A DNA stretch of 64,000 nucleotides from JAJRZL01 sp964557855 (GCA_964557855.1 CAZLBP010000007.1:1-64000); one strand, 5' to 3'. Shown: positions 34,491-43,484, counted from the first letter of the stretch. Numbers and translations: made by a program. Notes: generated from the letters alone by a model not told the origin.

Positions 34491-36551
34491 TCAGCTCTGG
34501 AGTTTCTCGAATTCTTTCTCATCGATGATCTTGACGTCACCGTGCTTTGTCGCTTCGTCCAGTTTGCTCCCCGGGTTGGCGCCGGCAACCACGTAATCCG
34601 TTTTGGCGCTTACACTCGAACTGGCGCGAGCGCCCAGCGATTCGGCCAGGTCTTTGGCTTCCTCCCGGGTGTAGTTTTCCAGTTCACCCGTGAAGACAAT
34701 GGTCTTCCCATTGAGTGGCTGCTCTTTATTCCGCGGCATGGGCCGGGGCTTGACACCCGCTTTCTTGAGCCGTTTGAGAATCTCGCGGTTCTGTTTGTTT
34801 TTGAAGAAGCCGGCTATGGCGGCGGCGGTTTCGTCGCCGATTTCCCTGTGTTGTTTGAGTTCCTTCTTATCTACTTTCGTCAACTTTTCAAGATCACCGA
34901 ACTCGGAAGCGAGCAGGCGAGCCATGTGACGTCCAACCTGACTGATACCCAGAGCATAGAGAAAGCGGTCGAGTCGCGGTTTCTTTGTATCCTGGATAGC
35001 CTGGTAGAGTGTCTTCGCCGATTTCCGGGCAAAGCCTTCGAGTTTTTCGAAATTGGACTGTTTGAGAGCATACAGGTTAGCTACGTCTTTAACCATGTCC
35101 TTTTCTACCAGGTCTTTGGCTGCCTCTTCGCCGAGCGTTTCGATATCAAGTGCCCGGCGGGACGCCCAATGAGCAATGCTGCCGACTAACTGAGCCCGAC
35201 ATGAGAGACCATTAGGGCACACATGATAGGCTCCTTCTCGGATTATCTTCGTACCGCACGAGGGACACTTACGTGGCATGTGAAATTCGTCACCCCGCTT
35301 CTGTCCCGGAACCTTAATGCGCTTCTCGATTTCCGGGATAACGTCGCCGGCCCGCATTACTTTGACTTTGTCGCCCGGACGCACGTCTTTGCGGTGCACT
35401 TCCTCCTCGTTATGCAGGCTGGCGCGGCTGACGGTCACGCCGCCGCCGTCGACCGGCTCGATCAGCGCCACCGGCGTAAGTTTGCCGGTGCGGCCGACCT
35501 GAACGACGATGTCGGAGAGTTTCGTAATCTCCCGTTTGGGCTCGAATTTCCAGGCGACGGCCCACCGTGGATTGCGGTCCCTTACTCCAAGTTCGTCACG
35601 CAATGCGAGTTGGTCTACTTTGACAACCACGCCGTCTATTTCAAAATCGAGATCGTCTCGCTTTTTTCCCAGTTTTCGATGGTACATCTCGACATGCTTG
35701 ATCGTATCGGCGCGTTCATTGAGCGGGCTCGATTTCAGCCCCCATTGCTCCATTCGCTTCAGGCTCTGCCAGTGCCCGTCAATGTCTCCGTTATCAATCG
35801 CGAGGATATCGTAGAAGAAGACATTCAGCGGCTTGCCGGCCACTTTTTTCGGATCGAGCTGATGCACCAGTCCGGCGGCGGCATTACGAGGATTGGCGAA
35901 CGGCACTTGCCCCGTTTCAACTCGTTCCTTATTGAGCTTCTGGAACCCATCCCGCGGCATGAGCACTTCGCCTCGCACTGCCAGCATCTTCGGCAGCTTC
36001 TCGCCTCCCTGGAGCCGCAATGGTATGGCGCCGATAGTCTTGAGATTGTCCGAGATATCCTCTCCCGTGTGACCGTCGCCACGGGTCGCGCCGTACTTGA
36101 ACTTTCCCTTCTCGTAAACGATCTCCACCGACAACCCGTCCCACTTGGGTTCCAGAACGAGAGACGGTCTGCCGTTGTCTATCTTCTTCCGGATGCGGTG
36201 ATAGAAATCACTGATGTCGCTCTTTTCCTGCGTTGAATCCAGGCTTAGCATGTCTTCCCGGTGTTTAACTTTCTTCAGTTTGTCAGCCGGTGCAGCACCC
36301 ACGCGTCTCGTCGGAGAATCATCGGACTGCAAATCCGGGTACTCCTCTTCCAATTCCTGCAGCCGGGCAAAGAGTTTGTCGTATGCGGCATCCGAGATAG
36401 CCGGATCGTTCTTCACGTAATAGCGATAGTTGTGATACTCAAGCGCCTCGCGAAGCTGTTCGACCTGCTGCCGGGCCGTTTTCTTGCCGAGGCTGTCAGC
36501 CTTTTTGAATTTCGTGCTGGGGTCGGACTTGTACGGGTTTTTCTCAGCCAT
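34491..36551 (-). CDS. ligA: NAD-dependent DNA ligase
   Basis: 686 aa, full length. The adenylation domain has the active-site Lys in LEPKWDGLSVEIVY; the N-terminal NAD-binding Ia domain has YHNYRYYVKNDPAISDAAYD. The OB fold is followed by a zinc finger (CPSCG, then CPNGLSC), helix-hairpin-helix repeats and a C-terminal BRCT domain (GKTIVFTGELENYTREEA). The enzyme seals nicks using NAD+. Loci with ligA beside polX and, further on, fpg suggest a repair group. The stretch before the Ia domain is Lys-rich and longer than in E. coli LigA. Confidence 0.96.
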   Translation of the reverse strand: MAEKNPYKSDPSTKFKKADSLGKKTARQQVEQLREALEYHNYRYYVKNDPAISDAAYDKLFARLQELEEEYPDLQSDDSPTRRVGAAPADKLKKVKHREDMLSLDSTQEKSDISDFYHRIRKKIDNGRPSLVLEPKWDGLSVEIVYEKGKFKYGATRGDGHTGEDISDNLKTIGAIPLRLQGGEKLPKMLAVRGEVLMPRDGFQKLNKERVETGQVPFANPRNAAAGLVHQLDPKKVAGKPLNVFFYDILAIDNGDIDGHWQSLKRMEQWGLKSSPLNERADTIKHVEMYHRKLGKKRDDLDFEIDGVVVKVDQLALRDELGVRDRNPRWAVAWKFEPKREITKLSDIVVQVGRTGKLTPVALIEPVDGGGVTVSRASLHNEEEVHRKDVRPGDKVKVMRAGDVIPEIEKRIKVPGQKRGDEFHMPRKCPSCGTKIIREGAYHVCPNGLSCRAQLVGSIAHWASRRALDIETLGEEAAKDLVEKDMVKDVANLYALKQSNFEKLEGFARKSAKTLYQAIQDTKKPRLDRFLYALGISQVGRHMARLLASEFGDLEKLTKVDKKELKQHREIGDETAAAIAGFFKNKQNREILKRLKKAGVKPRPMPRNKEQPLNGKTIVFTGELENYTREEAKDLAESLGARASSSVSAKTDYVVAGANPGSKLDEATKHGDVKIIDEKEFEKLQS

Positions 36552-36566
36552 GAACTCAATGTACCT

Positions 36567-38294
36567 TCATCGTGACAGCAGCTTCTTGAGCTGCTTCCAG
36601 GTGCGCGTATTCAAGATATCTTTCTTCTCCATCCAGCCGCGTCGCGCCTGTCCGACACCATACTTCATGAAGCCGAGTTCCGCCGTCGAATGAGCATCGG
36701 TCGAAATGGATAACTTCAGCTTCTTTTCACGGGCCATGCGGATGTGACTGTCGGACAGATCCAGTCGGTCCGGCTGCGCGTTGATTTCCAGGAAACAGCC
36801 GACGCTCTTCGCGTGATCCACGACCTCCTCCAGGTCAAAGTCGATCGGTTCACGCTCTTCGATCATCCGCCCGGTGGGATGCGCCAGGATATTGACGTAT
36901 TTGTTGTCCAGTGCTTTGAGAATGCGCTGCGTCTGCTTCTTGCGTTTCAGATTGCGATAGTAATGCGTCGATACCAGCACGAGGTCGAGTTCCTTGAGGA
37001 TATCGTCGCTCAGATCCAGCGATCCGTCCTTGAGAACGTCAACCTCACAAGACTTGAGAACTCGGAAGTTTTTCATCTTGCCGTTGAGTTTGTCGATGCG
37101 TCCGATCAGTTGTTTAAGGCGTTTCTCATCCAGACCGTTGGCGACTGTGACACGTTTGGAATGGTCGGTAATAGCGAAGTAGTCGTAGCCGCGGTCCCTG
37201 GCAGCTTCAGCCATCTCCTGAAGAGAACTCTTGCCGTCACTGGCCGTGGTATGGGACTGCAGGTCGCCGCGAATGTCATCCAGTTCGACCAAGGCCGGCA
37301 GATCGTCATTTCGGGAGGTCTCGATTTCACCTTGGTTTTCGCGAATCTCGGGCGAAATCCATTTGAGTCCCAGTTTCTCATAGACGGACTTCTCCGTACG
37401 CCCGGCCACCCGATTGTCTTTCTTATCAAAGACTCCGTATTCATTGAGCTTGAGTTTCTTCTTCTGGGCGATCTTGCGCAACTCCACCGAGTGTTCTTTG
37501 CTGCCGGTGAAATACTGCATGGCGGCGCCGTAGGCCACCTGCGGCACTACCCGGATATCCACCTGGAGTCCTTGACGCAATATCACCGTCGAGCGGGTCT
37601 TGCCCTGGGAAACGACTTCGGTGACGTCATCATACTTGACGAAACGATTTATGACATCCGAGTCGCTTTTCGCAGTGGCCAGAATATCGAGATCACCGAC
37701 CGTTTCCTTTCGGCGTCGATAGCTGCCGGCGATGGTGACTTCCTTAACGCCTTTTACGTCTTGCAGGAAGTCGCGGAGCGGTTCGGCAACTTCTTCCGCA
37801 ATGTCAAGTCGCGTTCGACCACCGGTATCGCGTTCCGTGTGCCGCTTGATCTCGTTGAGGATTGCCCGCTGGGTTTTCTTACCGAAACCTTCAAGCTCTT
37901 TCACCCGGGTTTTTTCAGCGGCCTCCTGAAGTTGTTTCAGCGTTTTCACGCCCAATTCATCATGCAGGGTCTTGACCGTCCTGGGGCCGAGTTGCTCCAG
38001 CCTGAGCATTTCCACCAACCCCTGGGGGAATTTACGGCGCAGCTTCTTCAACTGCGGCAGGGTGCCGTCCTTGGCAATCCGCTCGATCTTTTTGGCCAGA
38101 TCTTCCCCGATACCCGAATAGTCCGTCAGGTCTTTGCCGTCGTCGATGAGGTCAATGACGGGTCGGGAGAGCCCTTTGACCGTTCGAGCGGCATTGCGAT
38201 AGGCGCGGATGCGAAAACGACTGGCGTTGTCCAGCGACAACAAATCCGCGATCTCGTTGAGGACGGCGGCTATATCGCCATTGTGTATCGGCAT
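36567..38294 (-). CDS. polX: PolX-type DNA polymerase with C-terminal PHP domain
   Basis: 575 aa. The N-terminal HhH/8-kDa region is followed by the family X polymerase core: AGSYRRRKETVGDLDILAT gives the first two catalytic Asp residues and LQVDIRVV the third. The C-terminal PHP 3'-5' exonuclease domain has GDLQSHTTASDG (the first His of the common HxH is Gln, as in some PolX enzymes), YFAITDHS and ILAHPTGR. PolX fills short gaps in base-excision repair. It lies 15 nt upstream of ligA on the same strand, so the gap-filling polymerase and ligase are cotranscribed. Confidence 0.93.
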   Translation of the reverse strand: MPIHNGDIAAVLNEIADLLSLDNASRFRIRAYRNAARTVKGLSRPVIDLIDDGKDLTDYSGIGEDLAKKIERIAKDGTLPQLKKLRRKFPQGLVEMLRLEQLGPRTVKTLHDELGVKTLKQLQEAAEKTRVKELEGFGKKTQRAILNEIKRHTERDTGGRTRLDIAEEVAEPLRDFLQDVKGVKEVTIAGSYRRRKETVGDLDILATAKSDSDVINRFVKYDDVTEVVSQGKTRSTVILRQGLQVDIRVVPQVAYGAAMQYFTGSKEHSVELRKIAQKKKLKLNEYGVFDKKDNRVAGRTEKSVYEKLGLKWISPEIRENQGEIETSRNDDLPALVELDDIRGDLQSHTTASDGKSSLQEMAEAARDRGYDYFAITDHSKRVTVANGLDEKRLKQLIGRIDKLNGKMKNFRVLKSCEVDVLKDGSLDLSDDILKELDLVLVSTHYYRNLKRKKQTQRILKALDNKYVNILAHPTGRMIEEREPIDFDLEEVVDHAKSVGCFLEINAQPDRLDLSDSHIRMAREKKLKLSISTDAHSTAELGFMKYGVGQARRGWMEKKDILNTRTWKQLKKLLSR

Positions 38295-38313
38295 GGTAAG
38301 TGCCGCTTCTTGG

Positions 38314-38448
38314 TTATTCTTCGAGGTCCAATTCGGGTTCCTCCGGCTCGACTTCGCGCGTCGGCCAGGGCAGCAGAAGCATCATTACGACCGACAGGAT
38401 CAAATTAATGAAGGCCAATCGCTGAGCCATTTCATATCGCCATTTCAC
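38314..38448 (-). CDS. Small single-span membrane protein (44 aa)
   Basis: A short frame from GTG 38448 to TAA 38314-38316, preceded by a near-perfect Shine-Dalgarno (CCAGGAGGTAAACC). The product has a charged N-terminus, one hydrophobic helix of about 20 residues (LAFINLILSVVMMLLLPWP) and an acidic Glu/Pro-rich tail ending in DLEE. It lies between the HPF-cold-shock gene and polX in the same direction. The ribosome-binding site and topology argue it is real. No family was recognised. Confidence 0.6.
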   Translation of the reverse strand: MKWRYEMAQRLAFINLILSVVMMLLLPWPTREVEPEEPELDLEE

Positions 38449-38481
38449 GGTTTACCTCCTGGGATGGTTGGTTATAGGTTA

Positions 38482-39072
38482 TTATTCGTTCCGTTCGCTT
38501 TTGGGACGGCGACCGGGTTTGTCGACAATTTGTACGACCGTCGCCTGTGGTCCCTTCTCACCTAACTCTTCAACAAAGCGGACACCGGTACCGACCGTCA
38601 AACGCTCGAATTCGTCTTGAAAGACCGCGTTTTCATGGAAGTAAATGCGCCGGCCATCGACCGTACGCAGGAATCCATATCCTTCGTTTCTAACCAGTTC
38701 GTCTACAATTGCTCCGGCCTCTTGGTCGGGATGCGATTTGACTTCGCCTCGTTGCCGTTGAACCAGCTCCTTGAGCTGTCGATGCAGTGCTTCGAAAGCT
38801 TCGCGAATGACGGCTGCCAGGGGCTGTTCGTCTTCCTGTGGTATCGATTCTCGTTCCACGGTAAGTCGATGGCCGGGCGGCATGTTAAAAGTCAGCCGCA
38901 CCCGATACGGGTTACCCGTTTGCTTGCTTTCGTGCGGGCGTTCCACTACTACTTCACCACTCGTAAGAGCATCTGTAAGCTCTTCAAGTTTATCTACTTT
39001 TTGTAGTATCAATTCTTCCAGGTCAGGAGTCCGGGGCACGTTCCTGAACGCAGTCTCCAGGGGAACCTGCAT
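38482..39072 (-). CDS. Ribosome hibernation factor-cold-shock domain fusion
   Basis: 196 aa. The N-terminal 100 residues form an HPF/RaiA (S30AE) domain (LEELILQKVDKLEEL, RVRLTFNMPPGHRLTVERES). The C-terminal part (about 120-190) is a cold-shock domain with RNP1-like NEGYGFLR and RNP2-like IYFHENAV. HPF domains bind the 30S decoding region and inactivate ribosomes in stress; the cold-shock domain binds single-stranded RNA. ATG 39072 is chosen with AAGGAGG about 9 nt upstream, over TTG 39078. Confidence 0.88.
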   Translation of the reverse strand: MQVPLETAFRNVPRTPDLEELILQKVDKLEELTDALTSGEVVVERPHESKQTGNPYRVRLTFNMPPGHRLTVERESIPQEDEQPLAAVIREAFEALHRQLKELVQRQRGEVKSHPDQEAGAIVDELVRNEGYGFLRTVDGRRIYFHENAVFQDEFERLTVGTGVRFVEELGEKGPQATVVQIVDKPGRRPKSERNE

Positions 39073-39074
39073 AC

Positions 39075-39416
39075 TCAATCACCTCCTTGATAGGGTACGT
39101 TTCTGTTACTGAGTGCACGGCGCAGCGTGTTGTAAAGTCGGGCATACAGCCATCCCGCGATGAAGCCGTCGATGACGGCCCAGACGGCGCCGATCAGGCT
39201 GCCGATCACGGTGGCTCGATAGCCGGGATAAACTCGGCCCAGGCCCAACGGCGCTTCCCGGCCGCCTCCGAGCAAGCGCATCCACCAGGCCAGAAAGAAG
39301 ACGCCGAAGCCCCACAGCAACCCGAAAGCCATCGCCACGGCTGTTTCGTGAAGTTCAGCCTGGTTATTGGCGTCGTTGACTGGGGCCGGTTTGGATTTGG
39401 CGTTAGCGGCGTTCAT
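39075..39416 (-). CDS. Small membrane protein of the holin-like YPGY family
   Basis: 113 aa. A Lys/Asn-rich N-terminus is followed by a membrane helix (MAFGLLWGFGVFFLAWWMRLL), the conserved turn VYPGYRATVIGSLIGAVWAVIDGFIAG (second helix with small residues), and LYARLYNTL. Databases often call such proteins bacteriophage holin, but they occur as chromosomal genes without phage context, and lysis is not implied. ATG 39416 overlaps the stop of the glycosylase gene as TGATG, with AAGGAG upstream. It ends 2 nt before the HPF-CSD start codon. Confidence 0.65.
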   Translation of the reverse strand: MNAANAKSKPAPVNDANNQAELHETAVAMAFGLLWGFGVFFLAWWMRLLGGGREAPLGLGRVYPGYRATVIGSLIGAVWAVIDGFIAGWLYARLYNTLRRALSNRNVPYQGGD

Positions 39417-40210
39417 CACGTTTTCTCCTTCTGGTGTTTCTCACAGAGATAGGCGCCGCGCCCTGAAAACTTCCTCTTCACTATCTTACCGTCGCAGATG
39501 CCGCACCGGGCGCCGTCTTCGCGTCGCCGCAACAGCCACGAATCGGGCAGGTCCTGTGGTTGGGCTTTTTTCTCAATGGCCTTTTCCAGGACCGAGGATA
39601 CGGTGCCCCACAGCTTTTTGAGATCGTTTTCAGTGAGCGCCTTGACTTTGGTTGCCGGATGCAGTCGCGCCCGATAGAGGATTTCATCCGAATAGACATT
39701 GCCGATACCGGCCAGCAGACTCTGGTCCATCAAAGCCGACTTGATAGCGCCACGGCGATAGTTAAGAAGCTTCGCAAAGCGCTCAGCATCAACTTCATCC
39801 AGTGCGTCCGGACCAAGCTGCTGCTGCTCGATAAAGTCATCGAGGTCCGGTACGAGACGGATATTGCCCAGCTTGCGCGGCGCCGCGTAAGCCAGATGAT
39901 AGTCATTACTCAGATCGAATACCACTTGTGCATGGTCCGGGCCATCGCTGTTGTCCTTATAATACGCCAGATCTCCCGTCATGCCAAAATGGACGGCTAA
40001 CCACCGCTGAGCGCCGACCTTGACCAGCAGATACTTGCCGCGACGACGGGTCTCTCCTATCTTACGACGCTTGAGCTCGCGGTTGAGTTGGCGCTCATTG
40101 GAATCGACGAGCACCTGGCTGTCCGCTACGTGGACTTGTCTTACCTGCTTCCCGCGCGCGGTGGCGTCGAGATAGCGTTTATATGTTTCTACATCCGGTA
40201 ATTCGGGCAA
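39416..40210 (-). CDS. Fpg/Nei family DNA glycosylase, divergent
   Basis: 264 aa. The N-terminal PELPDVE provides the Pro and Glu catalytic residues; RRRGKYLLV holds the conserved Lys. The helix-two-turn-helix is LLAGIGNVYSDEILYRA. The C-terminal zinc finger is CGIC-x16-CEKH, so the fourth ligand is His instead of Cys. The damage-recognition loop reads APRKLGNIR, where Fpg has DxRRFG, so the usual intercalating Phe is Leu. It removes oxidised bases, but specificity may differ from 8-oxoG. The start is TTG 40210, which encodes the Met before PELP. Confidence 0.85.
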   Translation of the reverse strand: MPELPDVETYKRYLDATARGKQVRQVHVADSQVLVDSNERQLNRELKRRKIGETRRRGKYLLVKVGAQRWLAVHFGMTGDLAYYKDNSDGPDHAQVVFDLSNDYHLAYAAPRKLGNIRLVPDLDDFIEQQQLGPDALDEVDAERFAKLLNYRRGAIKSALMDQSLLAGIGNVYSDEILYRARLHPATKVKALTENDLKKLWGTVSSVLEKAIEKKAQPQDLPDSWLLRRREDGARCGICDGKIVKRKFSGRGAYLCEKHQKEKT

Positions 40211-40294
40211 TGGGCTAGCTTTCTATTTTTGTTCTGACTGACGGTTTGGCCGTCGTGATGCGATTATCCCGGCTTGCCCCGGTCATGTTACGTA

Positions 40295-40321
40295 CGGAGG
40301 CAGAGTTGTGCTCTGCCTCCG
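40295..40321. repeat. Perfect 11-bp stem-loop
   Basis: CGGAGGCAGAG at 40295-40305 and CTCTGCCTCCG at 40311-40321 flank a TTGTG loop. It lies 50 bp after the stop of the CBS gene on the - strand and may end that transcript, but no T-run follows on either strand, so it could also be a REP-type element. Confidence 0.5.
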
Positions 40322-40371
40322 GGTTATGTATAGGACCATCAGGGGCATGGCTGTGGATTATATGGACATAC

Positions 40372-40800
40372 CTATCGCTTGGGTTCAGCGGGTTTGGAAA
40401 TCTGAGCCAGGATGTCGGCCGCCGCCGTCTGGTCCCCGTGAACGGCCAGGTCGCCGATGGAGCACATGCCTACCATACGCTTATCTCGGTTCAAGACGAC
40501 CAGGCGACGCACTTTATCCTTTTTCATTAACTCGGCGGCTTCATTGAGTTCCTGATCCTCGAAGCAGTACGTGATATCAGGAGTCATCACGTGTCCGACT
40601 TCCGTCTTGTTGGGGTCTTTGCCTTCAGCCACTGTGCGAATGGTGATATCGCGGTCGGTCAGCATGCCGACGAGGCGATCCTGGTCACCAACCGGCATGA
40701 CCCCGACCCCCAGAATCTTCATCCGCGCCGCGGCATCCTTGACAGACGTCTGAGGATGAACGATTTCTGCACTCGGTGTCATGATTTCCTTAATCAGCAT
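40372..40800 (-). CDS. CBS-domain pair protein
   Basis: 142 aa composed of two CBS domains: MLIKEIMTPSAEIVHPQTSVKDAAARM with VGMLTDRDITIRTVA, and VGHVMTPDITYCFEDQELNEAAELM with MVGMCSIGDLAVHG. Such stand-alone pairs bind adenine nucleotides and occur in stress and hypoxia regulons. ATG 40800 has GGAG 7 nt upstream; the longer frame to 40857 is rejected. Its first 20 codons are the intact relative of the remnant at 31869-31934. Confidence 0.9.
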   Translation of the reverse strand: MLIKEIMTPSAEIVHPQTSVKDAAARMKILGVGVMPVGDQDRLVGMLTDRDITIRTVAEGKDPNKTEVGHVMTPDITYCFEDQELNEAAELMKKDKVRRLVVLNRDKRMVGMCSIGDLAVHGDQTAAADILAQISKPAEPKR

Positions 40801-41256
40801 GATAATTCTCCTTTGCGCCGTCGTGTGCGACAGGCGCCGTTTTGATTTCAATTTCAAGCTGCCCTCTGTCGAAGCATCCTAACAACTCCGCATCAGATGT
40901 GTCTAACAACATGCGTGCCGGTTTGCGCGTGATATCATTAAGTCGCTGGGTTATAAGTCGTTATGTTCGTCGGTGCCTGTCAAGTCAAGGAGCGCCCGCA
41001 GGAAGCCGCTGTTATCTGCATGTGTGTGTGAAGATCAGGCACAACAGGTGTGAATGGTCGTGAAATTTCAGTACAAAGCACGCAGGTCTCCATAAAAGAT
41101 GATACCAGATAATCAATAGATATAAAACTCTATTCTTTGCAGCCTGTTCCCGGAACGGGCGACGAGGAAATGAACTTTGAGAGCCTGTCACTGTTACAGA
41201 CAGACATTCTTATTTGTTTGCAGTTTGACCAATTTGGAAGGAACGGAGGAAAAAGA

Positions 41257-41826
41257 ATGAGACAACAATTATCGATTTTGACCGTGATGCTGACGGTTGG
41301 AGGCGGACTGTTTCTGTTGCAATGTCAGCAGGCCGAGCAGGCTCAAGGTATTAACCCACGCCAACAGGAATCGAATGTCACTAGGGCAGTCGCGCACCTT
41401 CAATCGGCGCCTGACACCGATGTTAGAGGTACCGTGACATTCGAAAAAACGGGGGACAGTGTTAAGGTTGTAGCTCAGGTTTCCGGATTGACACCGGGGG
41501 AACACGGCTTTCATATTCACGAATTCGGCGACTGCAGCGTGGCGGATTTCAGTTCGGCGGGATCGCACTTCGCCATGGCGGACCAGCCGCACGGTGCGCC
41601 AACCGATACCGCCAGCCATACCGGCGATCTGGGGAATCTCGTGGCCGATGAAAACGGTGAAGCCACACTCGAGTGGGTTGATCCGGACATCACGTTTTCC
41701 GGTGCTCGTTCAATTCTGGGACGGGCCGTAATAATCCATGCTCAGGCGGATGATCTTGAGTCGCAACCGACCGGCAATGCCGGTGCCCGGGTGGCGTGCG
41801 GTACGATTGCCGTTGCGCAAAAGTAG
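41257..41826 (+). CDS. sodC: Cu/Zn superoxide dismutase, probable lipoprotein
   Basis: 189 aa. A signal sequence ends in FLLQC (Cys23), probably a lipobox although Gln before Cys is unusual. The SOD fold shows the copper ligands HGFHIHEFGDC, the bridging and zinc sites in GSHFAMADQPHGAPT and HTGDLGNL, and the last copper ligand and electrostatic loop in VIIHAQADDLESQPTGNAGARVACG. Cys pairs for the disulfide are present. The enzyme converts superoxide in the envelope. GGAGGAAAAAG precedes ATG 41257; earlier in-frame starts are unlikely. It is a single gene without obvious partners. Confidence 0.93.
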   Translation: MRQQLSILTVMLTVGGGLFLLQCQQAEQAQGINPRQQESNVTRAVAHLQSAPDTDVRGTVTFEKTGDSVKVVAQVSGLTPGEHGFHIHEFGDCSVADFSSAGSHFAMADQPHGAPTDTASHTGDLGNLVADENGEATLEWVDPDITFSGARSILGRAVIIHAQADDLESQPTGNAGARVACGTIAVAQK

Positions 41827-42212
41827 TCCGTTACAACACCTTACGTTGCTGTTCACGCCCGGCGGAAAATGCAGCTGTTGAGGATAAATAGAGCGCGGGC
41901 GCGCAGCCACGAGTTGTTGCCTGCTCTAAATATGGGGGCATTTGCGATTTAGCTTCGCAGTGTACTATTTGTTCACTGCCCGTTTATAATGCAGGATTTC
42001 CGGCTCGAGATGAGCCCTTCACGGAGTCTATAATCGCTTCCGGCATATTAACTTGTCAGTATCGACAGAGGCGTTGGCATACCGCTTGCATGAGTATAAC
42101 GACAGATAATGAACGGACAATGTGTCAGTCGGCAACCGAGACATCGATTTAGAAACAAAAGCCGGCTTTACGCTCCGGATACGAAACATTAAGAAAGTAA
42201 TGGAGGTCCATA
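41827..42212. other. Intergenic region, no gene
   Basis: 386 bp between sodC and the SDR gene, both on +. It contains AT-rich stretches around 41930-42110 that may include the SDR promoter, but no element is strong enough to place. Short overlapping frames were judged spurious. Confidence 0.4.
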
Positions 42213-42983
42213 ATGGGACGAGTCGAAGGAAAGAACGCCGTTGTAACGGGCGGGGGACTGGGTATCGGGCGCGCCACGTGCCTGGCGCTGGCCGGAGAAG
42301 GCGCCAAAGTTGCCGTTACGGATATATCGGACGACGACGGTCGACAGGTTGTGTCGGACATCCGCGAGGCCGGCGGTGAAGCGGAATACTGGCACCTGGA
42401 CGTGTCCAAAGAGGACGAAGTAGCCGGGACATTCGAAGGAATCCAGAAGAAATTCGGTAACATTGATGTGCTGGTAAACAATGCCGGAATCGCCGGCGCC
42501 GACAAGCCAACCCACGAGTTGACCGAGAAGGAGTGGGATCAGGTTACCGACATCAACGTGAAAGGGGTGTTCCTCTGTACCAAGCATGCCTTGCTTCAGA
42601 TGAGAGAGCAGCAAAAAGGGTCTATTATAAATCTATCGTCTATCTACGGCATTATCAGTGCACCGGACATCCCGCCATATCATGCTTCCAAGGGGGCAGT
42701 GCGATTGATGACGAAGACCGATGCTCTTTTGTACGCCGGCGAGGGTATTCGGGTGAATTCAGTGCATCCGGGCTACATATGGACTCCCCTGGTAGAAGAT
42801 CTGGGCCGTAAGTCCAAGGAAGGCGTAGAAGCCTTCCGTAAGCACCTGGACAGCCTGCATCCCATCGGCCACGTCGGCGAGCCGGACGATATCGCCCATG
42901 GAATCGTCTACCTGGCCTCGGATGAATCGAAGTTCGTAACCGGCAGTGAGTTGGTCATAGATGGCGGTTATACGGCTCAGTGA
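42213..42983 (+). CDS. SDR family oxidoreductase
   Basis: 256 aa classical short-chain dehydrogenase. The cofactor motif is TGGGLGIG at residues 12-19, with NNAG as VNNAGIAGA; the catalytic Ser is in INLSSIYG and Tyr-Lys in YHASKGAV. The acidic DIS after strand 2 favours NAD(H). The C-terminal end VTGSELVIDGGYTAQ is typical of the glucose-1-dehydrogenase/3-oxoacyl reductase group. The substrate is unknown. TGGAGG is spaced 6 nt from the ATG. Confidence 0.9.
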   Translation: MGRVEGKNAVVTGGGLGIGRATCLALAGEGAKVAVTDISDDDGRQVVSDIREAGGEAEYWHLDVSKEDEVAGTFEGIQKKFGNIDVLVNNAGIAGADKPTHELTEKEWDQVTDINVKGVFLCTKHALLQMREQQKGSIINLSSIYGIISAPDIPPYHASKGAVRLMTKTDALLYAGEGIRVNSVHPGYIWTPLVEDLGRKSKEGVEAFRKHLDSLHPIGHVGEPDDIAHGIVYLASDESKFVTGSELVIDGGYTAQ

Positions 42984-43085
42984 TGCTGACCGTGCCAAAC
43001 TCAGTTGAATCAGACAACGATACAGCTGAGTACCTTTGCAAGCAGATCGGCGGGACAAACAGCACTAATAAGGAGTATAAGAACA

Positions 43086-43376
43086 ATGAATGATGCAAAA
43101 GCAGCGTATGAGCAGAAGCTCAAGGCAAAGATGGATGAATGGAATGCGGAAATCGACAAACTGACTGCCAAGGCCAGTCAGGCTGAAGCTGACGCGAAAA
43201 TCGAGTATGACAAGGAACTTCAGAAACTGCGTTCCCGGCGGGACGAGTTGAAACAGAAGATGGAAGCGTTGCGCCAGGCGGGTGAGGGCGCGTGGGAAGA
43301 CGTCAAGTCCGGTCTGGAGAGTGCCTGGAAGGAACTGGATGAAGACCTGAGATCAGCCGCCGCCAGATTCAAATAG
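43086..43376 (+). CDS. Coiled-coil protein of the sll1863-type stress family
   Basis: 96 aa, almost entirely helical and charged: AYEQKLKAKMDEWNAEIDKL, then KASQAEADAKIEYDKELQKL, ending in a Trp-containing WEDVKSGLESAWKELDEDL segment common to small stress-linked coiled-coil proteins (sll1863 family). AGGAG at 43071-43075 is about 10 nt before the ATG. It has no membrane segment or enzyme motif. Confidence 0.7.
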   Translation: MNDAKAAYEQKLKAKMDEWNAEIDKLTAKASQAEADAKIEYDKELQKLRSRRDELKQKMEALRQAGEGAWEDVKSGLESAWKELDEDLRSAAARFK

Positions 43377-43459
43377 TCGCCATATCCCGGCCGATTGAGA
43401 TCGGCTGCGGTTGAGTAGACGAGGAGGGGCTAGCGCTCCGTGCTGCCGGGCAACGATGT

Positions 43460-43484
43460 GAGCGCCAGGGCACACCGGGCGCTC
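43460..43484. repeat. GC-rich hairpin downstream of the coiled-coil gene
   Basis: GAGCGCC at 43460-43466 and GGCGCTC at 43478-43484 flank an 11-nt loop, followed by GGCTTTG. It may be a weak terminator for the + strand gene ending at 43376. The rest of 43377-43673 holds no ORF. Confidence 0.35.

Noticed and set aside
35223..36236. A 337-codon frame on + inside ligA
   Set aside because: It is an antisense shadow of a complete NAD-dependent ligase.
36744..38408. A 554-codon open frame on + opposite polX
   Set aside because: It mirrors the polX coding frame, has no domain signature or Shine-Dalgarno, and covers a gene with clear catalytic motifs on the other strand.
39075..39416. Phage lysis gene (holin)
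   Set aside because: The family label holin is common for this protein type, but no endolysin or phage gene is nearby, and the gene is translationally coupled to a DNA repair gene.
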